Positions 15,735 through 23,497 of a stretch of DNA of 64,000 nucleotides are shown here, piece by piece. The stretch is from the NCBI RefSeq assembly GCF_963667775.1, contig NZ_OY764015.1, forward strand, positions 812,501 to 876,500, written 5' to 3'. This DNA comes from an uncultured Trichococcus sp. (GTDB taxonomy: Bacteria > Bacillota > Bacilli > Lactobacillales > Aerococcaceae). Within the stretch, counting starts at the first letter, position 1, and each line of letters opens with the position of its first letter. A program made the position numbers and the translations under genes. The notes below the pieces were generated by a model. That model was not told where the DNA came from and made no database searches. It saw nothing but the letters and a program-made list of their open reading frames with translations.

Positions 15735-15992
15735 TTAGATGATTTCCCAATCATTTGATAGCATGTCAGATTGAGAGGCCAACCATCCGATTTGGATATG
15801 GTTGCTTGTGGTCTTTATAGCGAGGACATCTACAATGGTAGGCTCCCCTTCATACTCGCCGTAACCGTATTGGAGACCTCTTTGAAGTTGTTCGCCGGTA
15901 ATTAAATACACGAACTGCCCTTTGCCGTTCCAACCTTTGCGCGCTACTTTTTTACCTTCTTTTAATGCCTCGATAGCTTGCCCGAAATTCAT
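15735..15992 (-). CDS. Tad2-like anti-Thoeris protein (DUF2829)
   Basis: 85 aa. MNFGQAIEALKEGKKVARKGWNG at the start (first 20 shown in part), the central TIVDVLAIKTTSNH, and the C-terminal GWLASQSDMLSNDWEII are the hallmarks of DUF2829, now known as Tad2. Tad2 proteins bind and sequester the cyclic ADP-ribose-type signal made by ThsB, so the Thoeris abortive defence is not triggered. Length matches the family. It overlaps the metalloprotease gene by 1 bp (ATGA-type junction) and lies in the late head operon rather than with early anti-defence genes. Activity against a particular Thoeris type is inferred. Confidence 0.8.
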   Translation of the reverse strand: MNFGQAIEALKEGKKVARKGWNGKGQFVYLITGEQLQRGLQYGYGEYEGEPTIVDVLAIKTTSNHIQIGWLASQSDMLSNDWEII

Positions 15993-16291
15993 TATGCAGC
16001 TCCCTCCTGAATAAAAAAGAAATCATTATCCTTTAAAACCTGATAAAGCACTTTACCTACTCTGTCGGCCATTTCTTCTTCGTGTTCGTTGTATCCTGCC
16101 TCTATCAATATAGCGTGTGTCATTTCGTGAATAAGCGTTTGGTTGGTGAGTTGTGGATTCAGGTTGTCATCTATGCGTATTTTGGTTTCTTTATACGCGA
16201 TATGCCCCCAATTCCCTTCCTTCCCTTGCAAATCTTTTGTGACTTCGACGCCATAAACAAGGCCACCTATTTTTATTGTTCTCGGAAACAT
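15992..16291 (-). CDS. ImmA/IrrE-like zinc metalloprotease in the head operon
   Basis: 99 aa. Contains QTLIHEMTHAILIEAG, an HExxH zinc-binding motif, with a downstream Glu/Asp-rich helix (EHEEEMADRVGKVL) supplying a possible third ligand, as in ImmA/IrrE-type and SprT-like small proteases. N-terminal KIGGLVYGVEVTKDL and KIRIDDNLNPQ suggest the preceding beta strands of that fold. Unlike ordinary ImmA, it is not beside a repressor but between the minor head protein and Tad2. Its substrate is unknown; it may act on a host regulator or on another virion protein. Confidence 0.7.
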   Translation of the reverse strand: MFPRTIKIGGLVYGVEVTKDLQGKEGNWGHIAYKETKIRIDDNLNPQLTNQTLIHEMTHAILIEAGYNEHEEEMADRVGKVLYQVLKDNDFFFIQEGAA

Positions 16292-16303
16292 CCCGAACCC
16301 CCT

Positions 16304-17671
16304 CTACTTCCGTATTGCTTTGGCATATAAATCCTTCAGCTTTTCATAAACGCTCGGATCGGCATACTTTACGTTTTGGAAATCATCCACTGTCTTATAC
16401 GTGAATTCATCACCCAGTGCGGCTTTATAGCGATTAAATTGCTTGATATCCGCAGTCAGGTTCTTCACCTTCTTGCGGAAAGCTTCAATTTCCTCTTTTC
16501 CGTGCCGCTTTGTTAGCATTTCTTCCCATTCTTTGTAATTCGTTCGCTGATCAATCTCAAAAGTCTTCTTGGCCAGAGGATCGTTAGCGGTTCGTTTGCC
16601 GTCAAGAGTGCGCTCCCCGAAGTAAGCAGCAGGTATTGTCCTGCACCACGGATGGAACGGAGGATAATTCCCGTCCTTGCCATTGCACACAGCCTTTTCG
16701 ACATCGTAAATCTTCCCGTCGATGGAGCGGCATATGGCGGATGTCCGAAAGTCCAATACGGCAATAAGGATGTACTTATCAACCCCATGCGCCTTCCAGG
16801 ATCTCAACTTTGCTTGTCCGGCCATGTAGTTTGCTTCCGTGCGAACTAGCCGCCTAGCCACGTACATGGATGTATCGAATTCGTTGGCCAGAATCTTTGC
16901 CATCTCGCTCTCTGACATTCCCGTTAAGTTTTTTACGGTGAAAAGTTCTTCTAAACGCTTGGCCAATAAGTCTGTATCGCCCCAAATACGCTTGGAGTAG
17001 TTCGACCCTTTCCATTCGCTTTCAAGAATGTTCTTCACGTACGTGGTTGACATCTCTTTGAATTCAGGCACCTCGGGATCGGGCTGTAATACGACTTTTT
17101 TAACCACTTTTTCCGTTTGAATATCCCTGATCTGTAATACTTCTTGGGATTTTGTGGCTACGAACTTAGGGTACTGACCCTCTTTAATTGTAATTTTCTG
17201 CTCCGTTTGTCCCACAATCGCCTCAGTTGCCGCTTCTTCGTAGGCTTCGCGGATTGTATCGATATAGAAGTCTGTCTGTGTGTCCAGTTGAACGTTTGCG
17301 ATTTGTTTGGCTACTAGGTAGGCTTTGGCTTTCAATGTCTCTAATAGGCTAATACGGTGCTTTGCAGCTAACCCGTTTAAATACGCTTTGACATCACTTT
17401 GGATCTCCTTATCCGTCAAACTTTTGGATAGGCGCTGCAGTTCTGCGAGGTCTGTTAAGCTAGCTGAAGTATTGAGGATTTTCCTGACTTCCGCTTCATC
17501 CAACCCCGACTTATTCAGATAACGATCGTATATTTTTTTTACTTGCTTGTTTAAATAGTCTTGGGCTTGTATGTATGATTCAAGCATAACCGCCTCTTTT
17601 GCATCCAAATTGCGATGCATGGCTTCCTCGTTTTCGATGTTGCGTTTAAGGAAGTAGCTTTCAGCTGCCAT
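16304..17671 (-). CDS. Minor head protein (SPP1 gp7 / Mu F family)
   Basis: 455 aa. The C-terminal half has the Phage Mu F signature: ARRLVRTEANYMAGQAKLRS, then VLDFRTSAICRSIDGKIYDV, and PPFHPWCRTIPAAYFGE. These proteins bind the portal and are packaged in small numbers; SPP1 gp7 affects DNA ejection. The N-terminal 200 residues are helical. It follows the portal gene and the Prp-like gene. Cys residues in SAICRS, AVCNG and WCRT may bind metal, as in family members. Length is typical. Confidence 0.9.
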   Translation of the reverse strand: MAAESYFLKRNIENEEAMHRNLDAKEAVMLESYIQAQDYLNKQVKKIYDRYLNKSGLDEAEVRKILNTSASLTDLAELQRLSKSLTDKEIQSDVKAYLNGLAAKHRISLLETLKAKAYLVAKQIANVQLDTQTDFYIDTIREAYEEAATEAIVGQTEQKITIKEGQYPKFVATKSQEVLQIRDIQTEKVVKKVVLQPDPEVPEFKEMSTTYVKNILESEWKGSNYSKRIWGDTDLLAKRLEELFTVKNLTGMSESEMAKILANEFDTSMYVARRLVRTEANYMAGQAKLRSWKAHGVDKYILIAVLDFRTSAICRSIDGKIYDVEKAVCNGKDGNYPPFHPWCRTIPAAYFGERTLDGKRTANDPLAKKTFEIDQRTNYKEWEEMLTKRHGKEEIEAFRKKVKNLTADIKQFNRYKAALGDEFTYKTVDDFQNVKYADPSVYEKLKDLYAKAIRK

Positions 17672-17675
17672 CTCA

Positions 17676-17987
17676 TCACTCCATCTCTACACTGACATGC
17701 TCCGGATACTGTTCCGCCAATGTGGTAGCCCCCAGCTCGAACACACCTGTTATCAAATGGCTTTCTCGGGTTGGGTTGCCTATTTCGATAGATCCGACAC
17801 CGTAGTATTCAAAATCGACTTGTGTCATCGTTTCTTCTCTTCCGATAAGGGAATAGCCTACCGTTTGCAGAAGCGTGCTGACAGCGGCACAAACGATGTC
17901 TTGACCCCTCGGCGCATAGTTCGCATGGCCAGACACTCGGATGGATTGGATGTTATGCATCAAATCTTTCTTGATTCTCACTCTGAT
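17676..17987 (-). CDS. Phage-encoded ribosomal-processing cysteine protease (Prp-like)
   Basis: 103 aa from the ATG 9 nt after AGGAGG (MIRVRIKKDLMHN). SGHANYAPRGQDIVCAAVST carries the two catalytic elements of Prp: His in SGHA and Cys in DIVCAAVS. The C-terminus GVFELGATTLAEQYPEHV matches the family's last helix. Host Prp removes the N-terminal extension of ribosomal protein L27 after a LNLQxFA motif, and in phage 80alpha host Prp also cuts capsid and scaffold. Here a phage copy sits between the portal and minor head genes, and LNLQMFA/MKLQMFA occur at the start of scaffold and capsid. The gene overlaps the end of the portal gene by 35 bp. Very likely a virion maturation protease. Confidence 0.85.
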   Translation of the reverse strand: MRVRIKKDLMHNIQSIRVSGHANYAPRGQDIVCAAVSTLLQTVGYSLIGREETMTQVDFEYYGVGSIEIGNPTRESHLITGVFELGATTLAEQYPEHVSVEME

Positions 17988-19398
17988 CATCTGCATCGTC
18001 CTCCTCTTCCATCTCCACATCGCTATGGCTATTCGCCGTGCCCATAGCCTTTTGATTCAGCTTGATCTCCTCTTCTTTTTGCGCCCGTAGCATTTCAAGT
18101 ATTTCCTCCGGATCATCTATATCATCTAGCCATCCTAGTGATACCAGCAGCGGGATGAACTCCTGGCTGTCGCTGATTTGTTTAATGATGTCGCTGCGGT
18201 TGATTGGAAGATTTGGTTTAAAGGTAATCTTGACGCCTTCCACATCCACCGTTTCACCCTTCAGGCTCACGATATTCGCAAGCAGTCGCAGGCGCTCAAT
18301 CAGTCCGTCCTCCATGTATCCGATCTTTGTGGCCAGAACTAACAGCAGACCAAACAGCTTGTATTTCATCGCTTCACCCGAAACATTGCCGCTGAAATTC
18401 TCATCATTTAAGTTCGGTACGTAGGAAGTCTTGTGGAAATCATCTATCAAGGCATCCGCTAGCACCTGCACGCCGTTTTCGTCGAAGGTGTTCACAAGAA
18501 ACTCAGCATCGCCGCCGTCTTCTTTAGCGGGCGCATTAAGCACCATGTTGCCGTTCAGTTCTTCGGGTCGTTCATCCGGCAATGAGAACCCGTACAGGAC
18601 CATGACGGCCTTAATGAAATTCTCTTTGTCCCGGATCCGGTCAGTCATTAACTTGTTGTATCCATCGATCTGCGGGATTTGTTGCTCAAAGTCCCCCTGT
18701 TTTTCTTCGTTGTTGCGGTATTCGGTAACCGGCACGTCTTTGTAGTAGTGAAGTACCACCTTTGGCCTGTCATCCATCAAGCTACTTTGTGTCAGTCGCA
18801 TTTCCTTGCTGCGGTATGTGATCACTGCTTTTTTGGTATAGATATTGAATTCCCATGTACGCACACCCTTGATGCTCTGTCGCTCCTTGTAGCGTACTGC
18901 AAACAGCTTTTCGCGCTCTACAGTGTCATCCACGACTACAAACATCCCTCTCGGGTCGATTGCCGCTATTTTCGGCACCGTCTTAAGCGGATTGTCCGGA
19001 TGTCGTGATAGATACTGCAGTTCCAGACCGATGCCGTAGACTGATATGTCTTTGGCCAGCTCCTTGTCATGCTTCCGGATGCGCATGGCATCCAATGCGT
19101 CTATAATCGGATCGATGTTCCCGGCTTTTGGCGGCGCGTATGATATCGGAGCACCTACGGCAAACCCCACCATCATATCCGTGACATATTTAGCATTATT
19201 CACATAGATTTCGTCTTTCTCGTGCGGCGTGCGCATGTCAGCAAGCTCGTTCGGCTTGTGCGGTCGCCCGTCGTAGTAGTCGCTGAGCATCTGCAGCCTA
19301 GACAGCTCTTTCTGATGCTCTTGCACACACCAGTTGATTACCTCAAACGAGGGATTAGAGATATCTCCCGCCTCTTCTCGGTCGATTGCTATTGCCAT
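17953..19398 (-). CDS. Portal protein (SPP1 gp6 family)
   Basis: About 481 aa from an ATG with a strong GAGAGGAGGA site (MAIAIDREEAG). Motifs DYYDGRPHKPNELADMRTPH and NNAKYVTDMMVGFAVGAPI at the N-terminus and NGNMVLNAP, SGEAMKYKLFGL in the centre are typical of SPP1-type portals. It forms the dodecameric ring through which terminase pumps DNA. The C-terminus is acidic (VEMEEEDDADDQSENQERF). It starts 41 bp after terL ends and overlaps the Prp-like gene. Confidence 0.93.
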   Translation of the reverse strand: MAIAIDREEAGDISNPSFEVINWCVQEHQKELSRLQMLSDYYDGRPHKPNELADMRTPHEKDEIYVNNAKYVTDMMVGFAVGAPISYAPPKAGNIDPIIDALDAMRIRKHDKELAKDISVYGIGLELQYLSRHPDNPLKTVPKIAAIDPRGMFVVVDDTVEREKLFAVRYKERQSIKGVRTWEFNIYTKKAVITYRSKEMRLTQSSLMDDRPKVVLHYYKDVPVTEYRNNEEKQGDFEQQIPQIDGYNKLMTDRIRDKENFIKAVMVLYGFSLPDERPEELNGNMVLNAPAKEDGGDAEFLVNTFDENGVQVLADALIDDFHKTSYVPNLNDENFSGNVSGEAMKYKLFGLLLVLATKIGYMEDGLIERLRLLANIVSLKGETVDVEGVKITFKPNLPINRSDIIKQISDSQEFIPLLVSLGWLDDIDDPEEILEMLRAQKEEEIKLNQKAMGTANSHSDVEMEEEDDADDQSENQERFDA

Positions 19399-19438
19399 GT
19401 TGTTCCTCCTCTCTTGTTTTTGGCACAAAAATAGCCGG

Positions 19439-20740
19439 CTATGATAGCCAGCTTGGTTTTTTTGATAAAGTTGTCTGCTTTCTGTAGATGACCTTGAACA
19501 CGAAGTATCTCAATGCATCCATTGCGTGGTCGTGCTCCTTGATCGGCTTATCTTCCCCTTTTAAAGAGGCTTTAGCGTCCCATGTGTAAGATCCAAACTC
19601 TTGTATCAAGTTTTTGCATGTCCGGCTAAACTTGATAGCACCCTCGTTCATGGCTGCAGCGGTTGCGCGTATGCCGTCTATCACGTCATTTTTAGCCTTG
19701 TCCACCGTGTATCCCTCGTTTTTGAGGGCTGTGATGAAGGATGCTGCAGACGGATCCACGATGATAGTGACAGATTTCTTGTCCAAGCCGTGCTTTTCTA
19801 CAAACTTGTTCATTTCTTCCACATATTCCGCGTCTGTCTTCTGCCTCTGCGTCTTCCGGCCCGAGTAGTAATACTCATCCCGCGCGTACCAGGTTTTTAA
19901 GTTCCTGCCCCACAGGAGGAAGGCGGTCGGGTTCAGTGTCCCGTAGTCGACAGATATATAGTGCTTGTCAAACAGCATGTCATCCGGTATGTCCAGCACC
20001 ATGGTTTCCGGATCGAAGTTATCATAGATAATCCCCTCGGACATCACCCATAAGCCCAGGATAAACCGCTTGAAGAAGACTCCTGAATACATCCGCTTGT
20101 AACGATTCTTGACCTTTTCCGTCAAGCTCGGATTGTCGTCCATCGTAAAATGGATATGCAATGCCAGTTTTTCGGCGGCTTTGTCTATCCACTCAGTCTT
20201 AAACCAGTGATAGGGTCCTTCCGGGTTCATATTAAACCACAGTTTCGAACCGTCCACGCTACACCGTGCCGTTGCTTGATTGACAAACGACTGCGGCATT
20301 AAGGCAGCCTCGTCGAAGAAGAAGCCTGCCAGCGTGATCCCTTGCACCAGGTCTTGGGAACTCTCATCTTTCCCGCCAAAAACGAAGAAATAGTTCGTTT
20401 TCCCGCCTTTGGAGATGGTCAAGATATTATCCGATCGATTATCATGCACTTTGTAGCCGCGGCCCCATAGGATGATTTTGAGCGTCCGCAGCACGTTCCG
20501 GCGGAATGATCCGATTGTTTTCCCGGCCATACCGAATTGCTGACCATCGAACTCCGTCATCGCCCACAGGATATAGCTGAGCGACATGATGAGTGTCTTC
20601 CCGGCCCGTACCGATCCATCACAGATAATGGCTTCTAGTTCCTTTAGTTTTGGATGCCGCCACCAGGTGAGCACCTGCATTTGTTTGTTGCTAAAAGGAG
20701 TGAATTTAAACGATACCTTAGAGCGTCCGACCCTACTCAT
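19439..20740 (-). CDS. terL: Terminase large subunit
   Basis: 433 aa from the ATG whose ATGAGTAG overlaps the terS stop codon. The ATPase domain has Walker A ICDGSVRAGKTLIMS and Walker B-like GFFFDEAALMPQSF; the nuclease domain shows SVDYGTLNPTAFLLW, IIVDPSAASF and the C-terminal HDHAMDALRYFVF. Pattern is the PBSX/SPP1 (Terminase_3/6) group. It cuts concatemers and drives DNA into the prohead together with TerS and portal. Confidence 0.95.
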   Translation of the reverse strand: MSRVGRSKVSFKFTPFSNKQMQVLTWWRHPKLKELEAIICDGSVRAGKTLIMSLSYILWAMTEFDGQQFGMAGKTIGSFRRNVLRTLKIILWGRGYKVHDNRSDNILTISKGGKTNYFFVFGGKDESSQDLVQGITLAGFFFDEAALMPQSFVNQATARCSVDGSKLWFNMNPEGPYHWFKTEWIDKAAEKLALHIHFTMDDNPSLTEKVKNRYKRMYSGVFFKRFILGLWVMSEGIIYDNFDPETMVLDIPDDMLFDKHYISVDYGTLNPTAFLLWGRNLKTWYARDEYYYSGRKTQRQKTDAEYVEEMNKFVEKHGLDKKSVTIIVDPSAASFITALKNEGYTVDKAKNDVIDGIRATAAAMNEGAIKFSRTCKNLIQEFGSYTWDAKASLKGEDKPIKEHDHAMDALRYFVFKVIYRKQTTLSKKPSWLS

Positions 20741-21665
20741 CCAGTTCACCCCAGACGGCATCAAGCGATTGATCGATGGCGCTCAGGAATCCATCATCAT
20801 CCACCCCATCATCACCGCCCAGCGCGTTGGCTTTCGCCTCTGCTAGTTCAAGGCGCGCTTTTTCGATTTGGATTTGCAACATGTCCGCTTTGTGAGCGTC
20901 GCCGCCTGACATCAGTTTAAGAAGAGTATCCAGCGCACGCTGCTTGTCGTAAAGCTTAATTGATACGCCGTCTTTACCTTTTTTTACCTCTTGGATAATT
21001 GTTCCATCCACTTGGTTCGAGTCCTTGAAATGCACCTCGTTGCGATAAATGGGGATCATTTCTCCGAACTCGTCAAGTTTCGGCATACCTTCGTCGTCTT
21101 TGGCGTAATCCACAAACACGGGTCTGAACTCAACATAATCAGTGATGTCGCTGAAGGCCATCTTTAGCCATTCTTGGATGATCGTGCCATCATCTATTAA
21201 CCAGTCTTTGCTGCGGGCTTCCCTGATGCGTTTCAACTCTTCTTGTATCCCACGTTTTCCCACGAGTTCCCAAGCGTGGGCATTTGCTGTCTGCCAGCTA
21301 CAACCGTACGCTTTTAAATATGCCTTCGTGGCATTTGGATATCTCGAATACTCAAGGCAGAATTGCTTTTGCTGCTCACTGAGCGTTTCGTTCTCTTCGA
21401 GTTCTTCGACTGCTTTTTTTGTTGCAACATTTCTGGGTTGTTGCGTGTTGCGTGTTGCAACATTTTTCTTTGGTGTTGCATCCTTTTTGATCGGCGTTGC
21501 AGCCCGTTCCTTTTTGGTAGAACTCTTCTTCTTTTCTTTCTCCCATCCCTCGCGGCTCTTCCGGCTGCGGGCGGTGGCATACTTGACGCCATACTTTTCG
21601 GCCAGATCCTTGAGCGTTGCATCTGTCTCCTCAAATTCTCGCTTTAAGCCATCCCAATCAATCAA
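20733..21665 (-). CDS. terS: Terminase small subunit with N-terminal helix-turn-helix
   Basis: About 310 aa from a TTG at 21665, which lies 8 nt after GAGG; a GTG at 21671 is the alternative, and longer starts would lie inside the terminator at 21706-21742. Residues 10-40 form a helix-turn-helix (LKDLAEKYGVKYATARSR). A low-complexity Lys/Ala/Thr linker follows (KKDATPKKNVATRNTQQP). Residues of about 95-170 match the TerS core (LSEQQKQFCLEYSRYPNATK, AYLKAYGCSWQTANAHAWEL). It recognises the packaging site, probably near its own gene. The linker length makes it longer than typical 150-250 aa subunits. Confidence 0.85.
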   Translation of the reverse strand: MIDWDGLKREFEETDATLKDLAEKYGVKYATARSRKSREGWEKEKKKSSTKKERAATPIKKDATPKKNVATRNTQQPRNVATKKAVEELEENETLSEQQKQFCLEYSRYPNATKAYLKAYGCSWQTANAHAWELVGKRGIQEELKRIREARSKDWLIDDGTIIQEWLKMAFSDITDYVEFRPVFVDYAKDDEGMPKLDEFGEMIPIYRNEVHFKDSNQVDGTIIQEVKKGKDGVSIKLYDKQRALDTLLKLMSGGDAHKADMLQIQIEKARLELAEAKANALGGDDGVDDDGFLSAIDQSLDAVWGELDE

Positions 21666-21699
21666 CCTCACCACCTCACATGCTTTTACATTTTGGACG

Positions 21700-21742
21700 C
21701 AAAAAAACCACCCCGCGACGTCGATAGTCATGAGGTGGGCAT
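21700..21742 (-). terminator. Intrinsic terminator between the terS promoter and terS
   Basis: The minus-strand RNA would fold CCACCTCATGAC against GTCGCGGGGTGG (11-12 pairs with G-U pairs and one mismatch, 7-nt loop), followed directly by seven T. It stands about 35 nt upstream of the terS start, downstream of a consensus promoter, so it must be read through for late gene expression. Confidence 0.75.
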
Positions 21743-21795
21743 TTGCTTATTAATTTTTGTTAGCCGCTTGCGTACTTTTGGCTACTATACCACAT

Positions 21796-21830
21796 ATTAT
21801 CCTTGACAGATGCGATTATGTCAAGGATAA
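21796..21830 (-). promoter_or_regulatory. Putative late promoter upstream of terS, within a perfect inverted repeat
   Basis: Minus strand TTGACA (21819-21824), 17 bp, GATAAT (21796-21801). The whole element is embedded in a perfect 12-bp inverted repeat, TTATCCTTGACA at 21797-21808 and TGTCAAGGATAA at 21819-21830, separated by 10 bp. A weaker promoter-like array is therefore also present on the plus strand. Transcripts starting near 21789 would stop at the terminator near 21700, giving an RNA of about 90 nt unless antitermination occurs. The palindrome could be an operator or part of the packaging site. Confidence 0.65.
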
Positions 21831-21897
21831 CAGCGTTGCCATAATATCCCGCCGATTGCTTGTGTTTGGCTCGTCTCTTTTTATATTTATTTCTTTA

Positions 21898-21936
21898 TAT
21901 AAAGTACTTTACATTATATAAAGTACGTGATATACT
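21898..21936 (+). promoter_or_regulatory. Cassette promoter P1 with two operator copies
   Basis: TTTACA (21908-21913), 17 bp, TATACT (21931-21936). Two near-palindromes, TATAAAGTACTTTACA (21898-21913) and TATAAAGTACGTGATA (21917-21932), start 19 bp apart. The second fills the spacer and ends in the -10 box. The same 16-bp element occurs at the same offset in promoters at 22864 and 23827. It drives the first genes of the reverse-strand cassette. Confidence 0.7.
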
Positions 21937-21967
21937 TTAATCAAGTTAAGAGAGAGGGGAAATTAAA

Positions 21968-22204
21968 ATGATTAAAACAGAATGCATCAAACGTGATTGG
22001 AATGGCGCGAACGTATATGAGGAAATCTTGATCAGCGAGGAACTGAAGTCCCGTTTAGAGCAATCCGCAGACATGAACAAGCTTTTCGCTGATTTAATGA
22101 CCATCAAAAGAGATTACCGCATCACGGGCATCAAGTTTTACGATGAATTCCCCTTGATCAATCACTATGTTTTATCTGTACAATACACAAACCCATTTCA
22201 ATAA
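21968..22204 (+). CDS. Hypothetical cassette protein 1
   Basis: 78 aa, GAGAGGGGAAATTAAA before the ATG. Mixed helix/strand (TECIKRDWNGANVYEEILIS, LMTIKRDYRITGIKFYDEF). First gene of the plus-strand cassette, under P1. No recognised domain. The orientation, opposite to both flanking operons, and a terminator right after it suggest an independently regulated accessory gene expressed in the lysogen or very early. Confidence 0.65.
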   Translation: MIKTECIKRDWNGANVYEEILISEELKSRLEQSADMNKLFADLMTIKRDYRITGIKFYDEFPLINHYVLSVQYTNPFQ

Positions 22205-22207
22205 GAC

Positions 22208-22236
22208 GCCTGGGCGGCTCGTCCGCCCTTTCGTTT
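22208..22236 (+). terminator. Terminator-like hairpin after cassette gene 1
   Basis: GGGCGG-CTCGT-CCGCCC followed by TTTCGTTTT just downstream of the stop codon. Compact stem of 6 GC-rich pairs; probably attenuates transcription into the next small gene. Confidence 0.6.
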
Positions 22237-22257
22237 TAAATCAAGGAGGTACCTGAC

Positions 22258-22428
22258 ATGCATACCAAAGAAAAGAACACACTTGAAAAAATGATTCGCG
22301 AATTCAGTTTGGTTGACTCAGAAAAGCGAATGATCGAGAAATACCAATGGTTTTCCCTCGCAAGCGGCATCCGTGATGAGGCTCTTACTTTAAAACTCAT
22401 GTTGCAAATTTTCGCAGAACGTCATTAA
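22258..22428 (+). CDS. Hypothetical cassette protein 2 (56 aa)
   Basis: Short frame with an excellent CAAGGAGGTACCTGAC site before ATG. Product begins MHTKEKNTLEKMIREFSLVD and ends QIFAERH; it is predicted to be two helices. Its stop codon overlaps the AAGGAGGA site of the next gene, so the two are probably translated together. No known family. Confidence 0.65.
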   Translation: MHTKEKNTLEKMIREFSLVDSEKRMIEKYQWFSLASGIRDEALTLKLMLQIFAERH

Positions 22429-22441
22429 GGAGGATTTTGAA

Positions 22442-22849
22442 ATGAAATACTGGTATGAATTGATTCACAGACCCATCGACCTGCACACCCAACCATCCGG
22501 CTACACCGATATCGATCGGGACCACCTTAATCGCAGTGGTTTCCCGTTCGGAAAGGTGGCTTATGATCACCCGCTATCCCAGCAGGATCTTTTCCATTAC
22601 GACATGGCGCCGCTGCCCTTATCTGATTATGTATGCATCGAGAATATGAAACCGTCCTTCTTTTCAGCCAACCGGATCAAGATGACCATCGACGTGCTCA
22701 ACTACTTGGTTCAAAACGAGTTGCTGACAGCCATCTACATCGAGGGCCACCACGGCTTGCATGTCAATATAGAAGAGATGAAGGAATACGCTCGGGCCAA
22801 CTTCGATGATCTGAAGGTAATTTACAAAGAATTGAAAAAATCTAAGTAA
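22442..22849 (+). CDS. Hypothetical cassette protein 3
   Basis: 135 aa, TAAGGAGGATTTTGAA before ATG. Contains NRSGFPFGKVAYDHPLSQQD and DYVCIENMKPSFFSANRIK; rich in Asp, His and Tyr. The C-terminal part is helical (NIEEMKEYARANFDDLKVIY). Not recognised. Location in a separately controlled accessory cassette makes an immunity or anti-defence role plausible, but nothing in the sequence proves it. Confidence 0.6.
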   Translation: MKYWYELIHRPIDLHTQPSGYTDIDRDHLNRSGFPFGKVAYDHPLSQQDLFHYDMAPLPLSDYVCIENMKPSFFSANRIKMTIDVLNYLVQNELLTAIYIEGHHGLHVNIEEMKEYARANFDDLKVIYKELKKSK

Positions 22850-22854
22850 ATCAC

Positions 22855-22883
22855 TTGCGTATATATAAAGAACGGTATATAAT
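22855..22883 (+). promoter_or_regulatory. Cassette promoter P2 with operator
   Basis: TTGCGT (22855-22860), 17 bp, TATAAT (22878-22883). The spacer holds TATAAAGAACGGTATA (22864-22879), the most divergent of the four copies of the shared palindrome. A GAAA-tetraloop hairpin with a perfect 6-bp CGCCGG stem (22912-22927) follows in the leader, before the AGGAGG site of the next gene. Confidence 0.7.
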
Positions 22884-22950
22884 GTAATTAAGATAAAGAA
22901 ACGAAGTAAGCCGCCGGGAAACCGGCGCACACATTGAGGAGGAAAATAAA

Positions 22951-23493
22951 ATGTTGAAATTAAGCGTTGTAAATCATGGGGAAGTCGATTTCGAAAAGGA
23001 ATTCGCGGCCACTGCTGGCATTATTACTTACCTGAACGAGAACACGGAAGAGCTTTTTGGATGGATCCTGGAGAACGAACCGGATGCGGTTTTACCAGAT
23101 TTCTCGGAAGCCTCCACATTGGATCAAGTTGAACGAATTTTGAAGGATTATGACTACAGCTGGTGGACAGTGCAGATCGAAGAGGAGGAAGCTACAATGT
23201 TAAACGAAAATCAAAGTTTGGAACAAATCATCGAACTGAAGGAATTGCTTGACCGCAGCCGCCGCGGATTCCCTGCCATTACGATCTGGGAAAACAAAGC
23301 CGAGGTACTCAAGACGCTTGAAGCAAATGGCGAGGAAGTTGACGGCCCGACCTGGGCGGAATACGTAGCGGATGCCTACTCAGATTTTGAGGATGATGAA
23401 AAAATCATTGAGGTCAATCTCGGCAATGGCCTTCCTGAGAAATTCCACGCTCACGAATTCAAGGCGATTGACGAGTACATAGATCAGAAATAG
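22951..23493 (+). CDS. Acidic hypothetical cassette protein 4
   Basis: 180 aa, TTGAGGAGGAAAATAAA before ATG. Very acidic: 44 Asp/Glu against about 15 Lys/Arg. Segments such as WTVQIEEEEATMLNENQ and YVADAYSDFEDDEKIIEV show the charge. Trp-rich patch DYSWWTV near residue 70. The size and charge would suit a DNA-mimic or other inhibitor of a host nuclease, as for ArdA or Ocr, but no family motif is visible, so this remains an inference. It is first in the P2 transcript and followed by a terminator. Confidence 0.6.
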   Translation: MLKLSVVNHGEVDFEKEFAATAGIITYLNENTEELFGWILENEPDAVLPDFSEASTLDQVERILKDYDYSWWTVQIEEEEATMLNENQSLEQIIELKELLDRSRRGFPAITIWENKAEVLKTLEANGEEVDGPTWAEYVADAYSDFEDDEKIIEVNLGNGLPEKFHAHEFKAIDEYIDQK

Positions 23494-23497
23494 CAAG

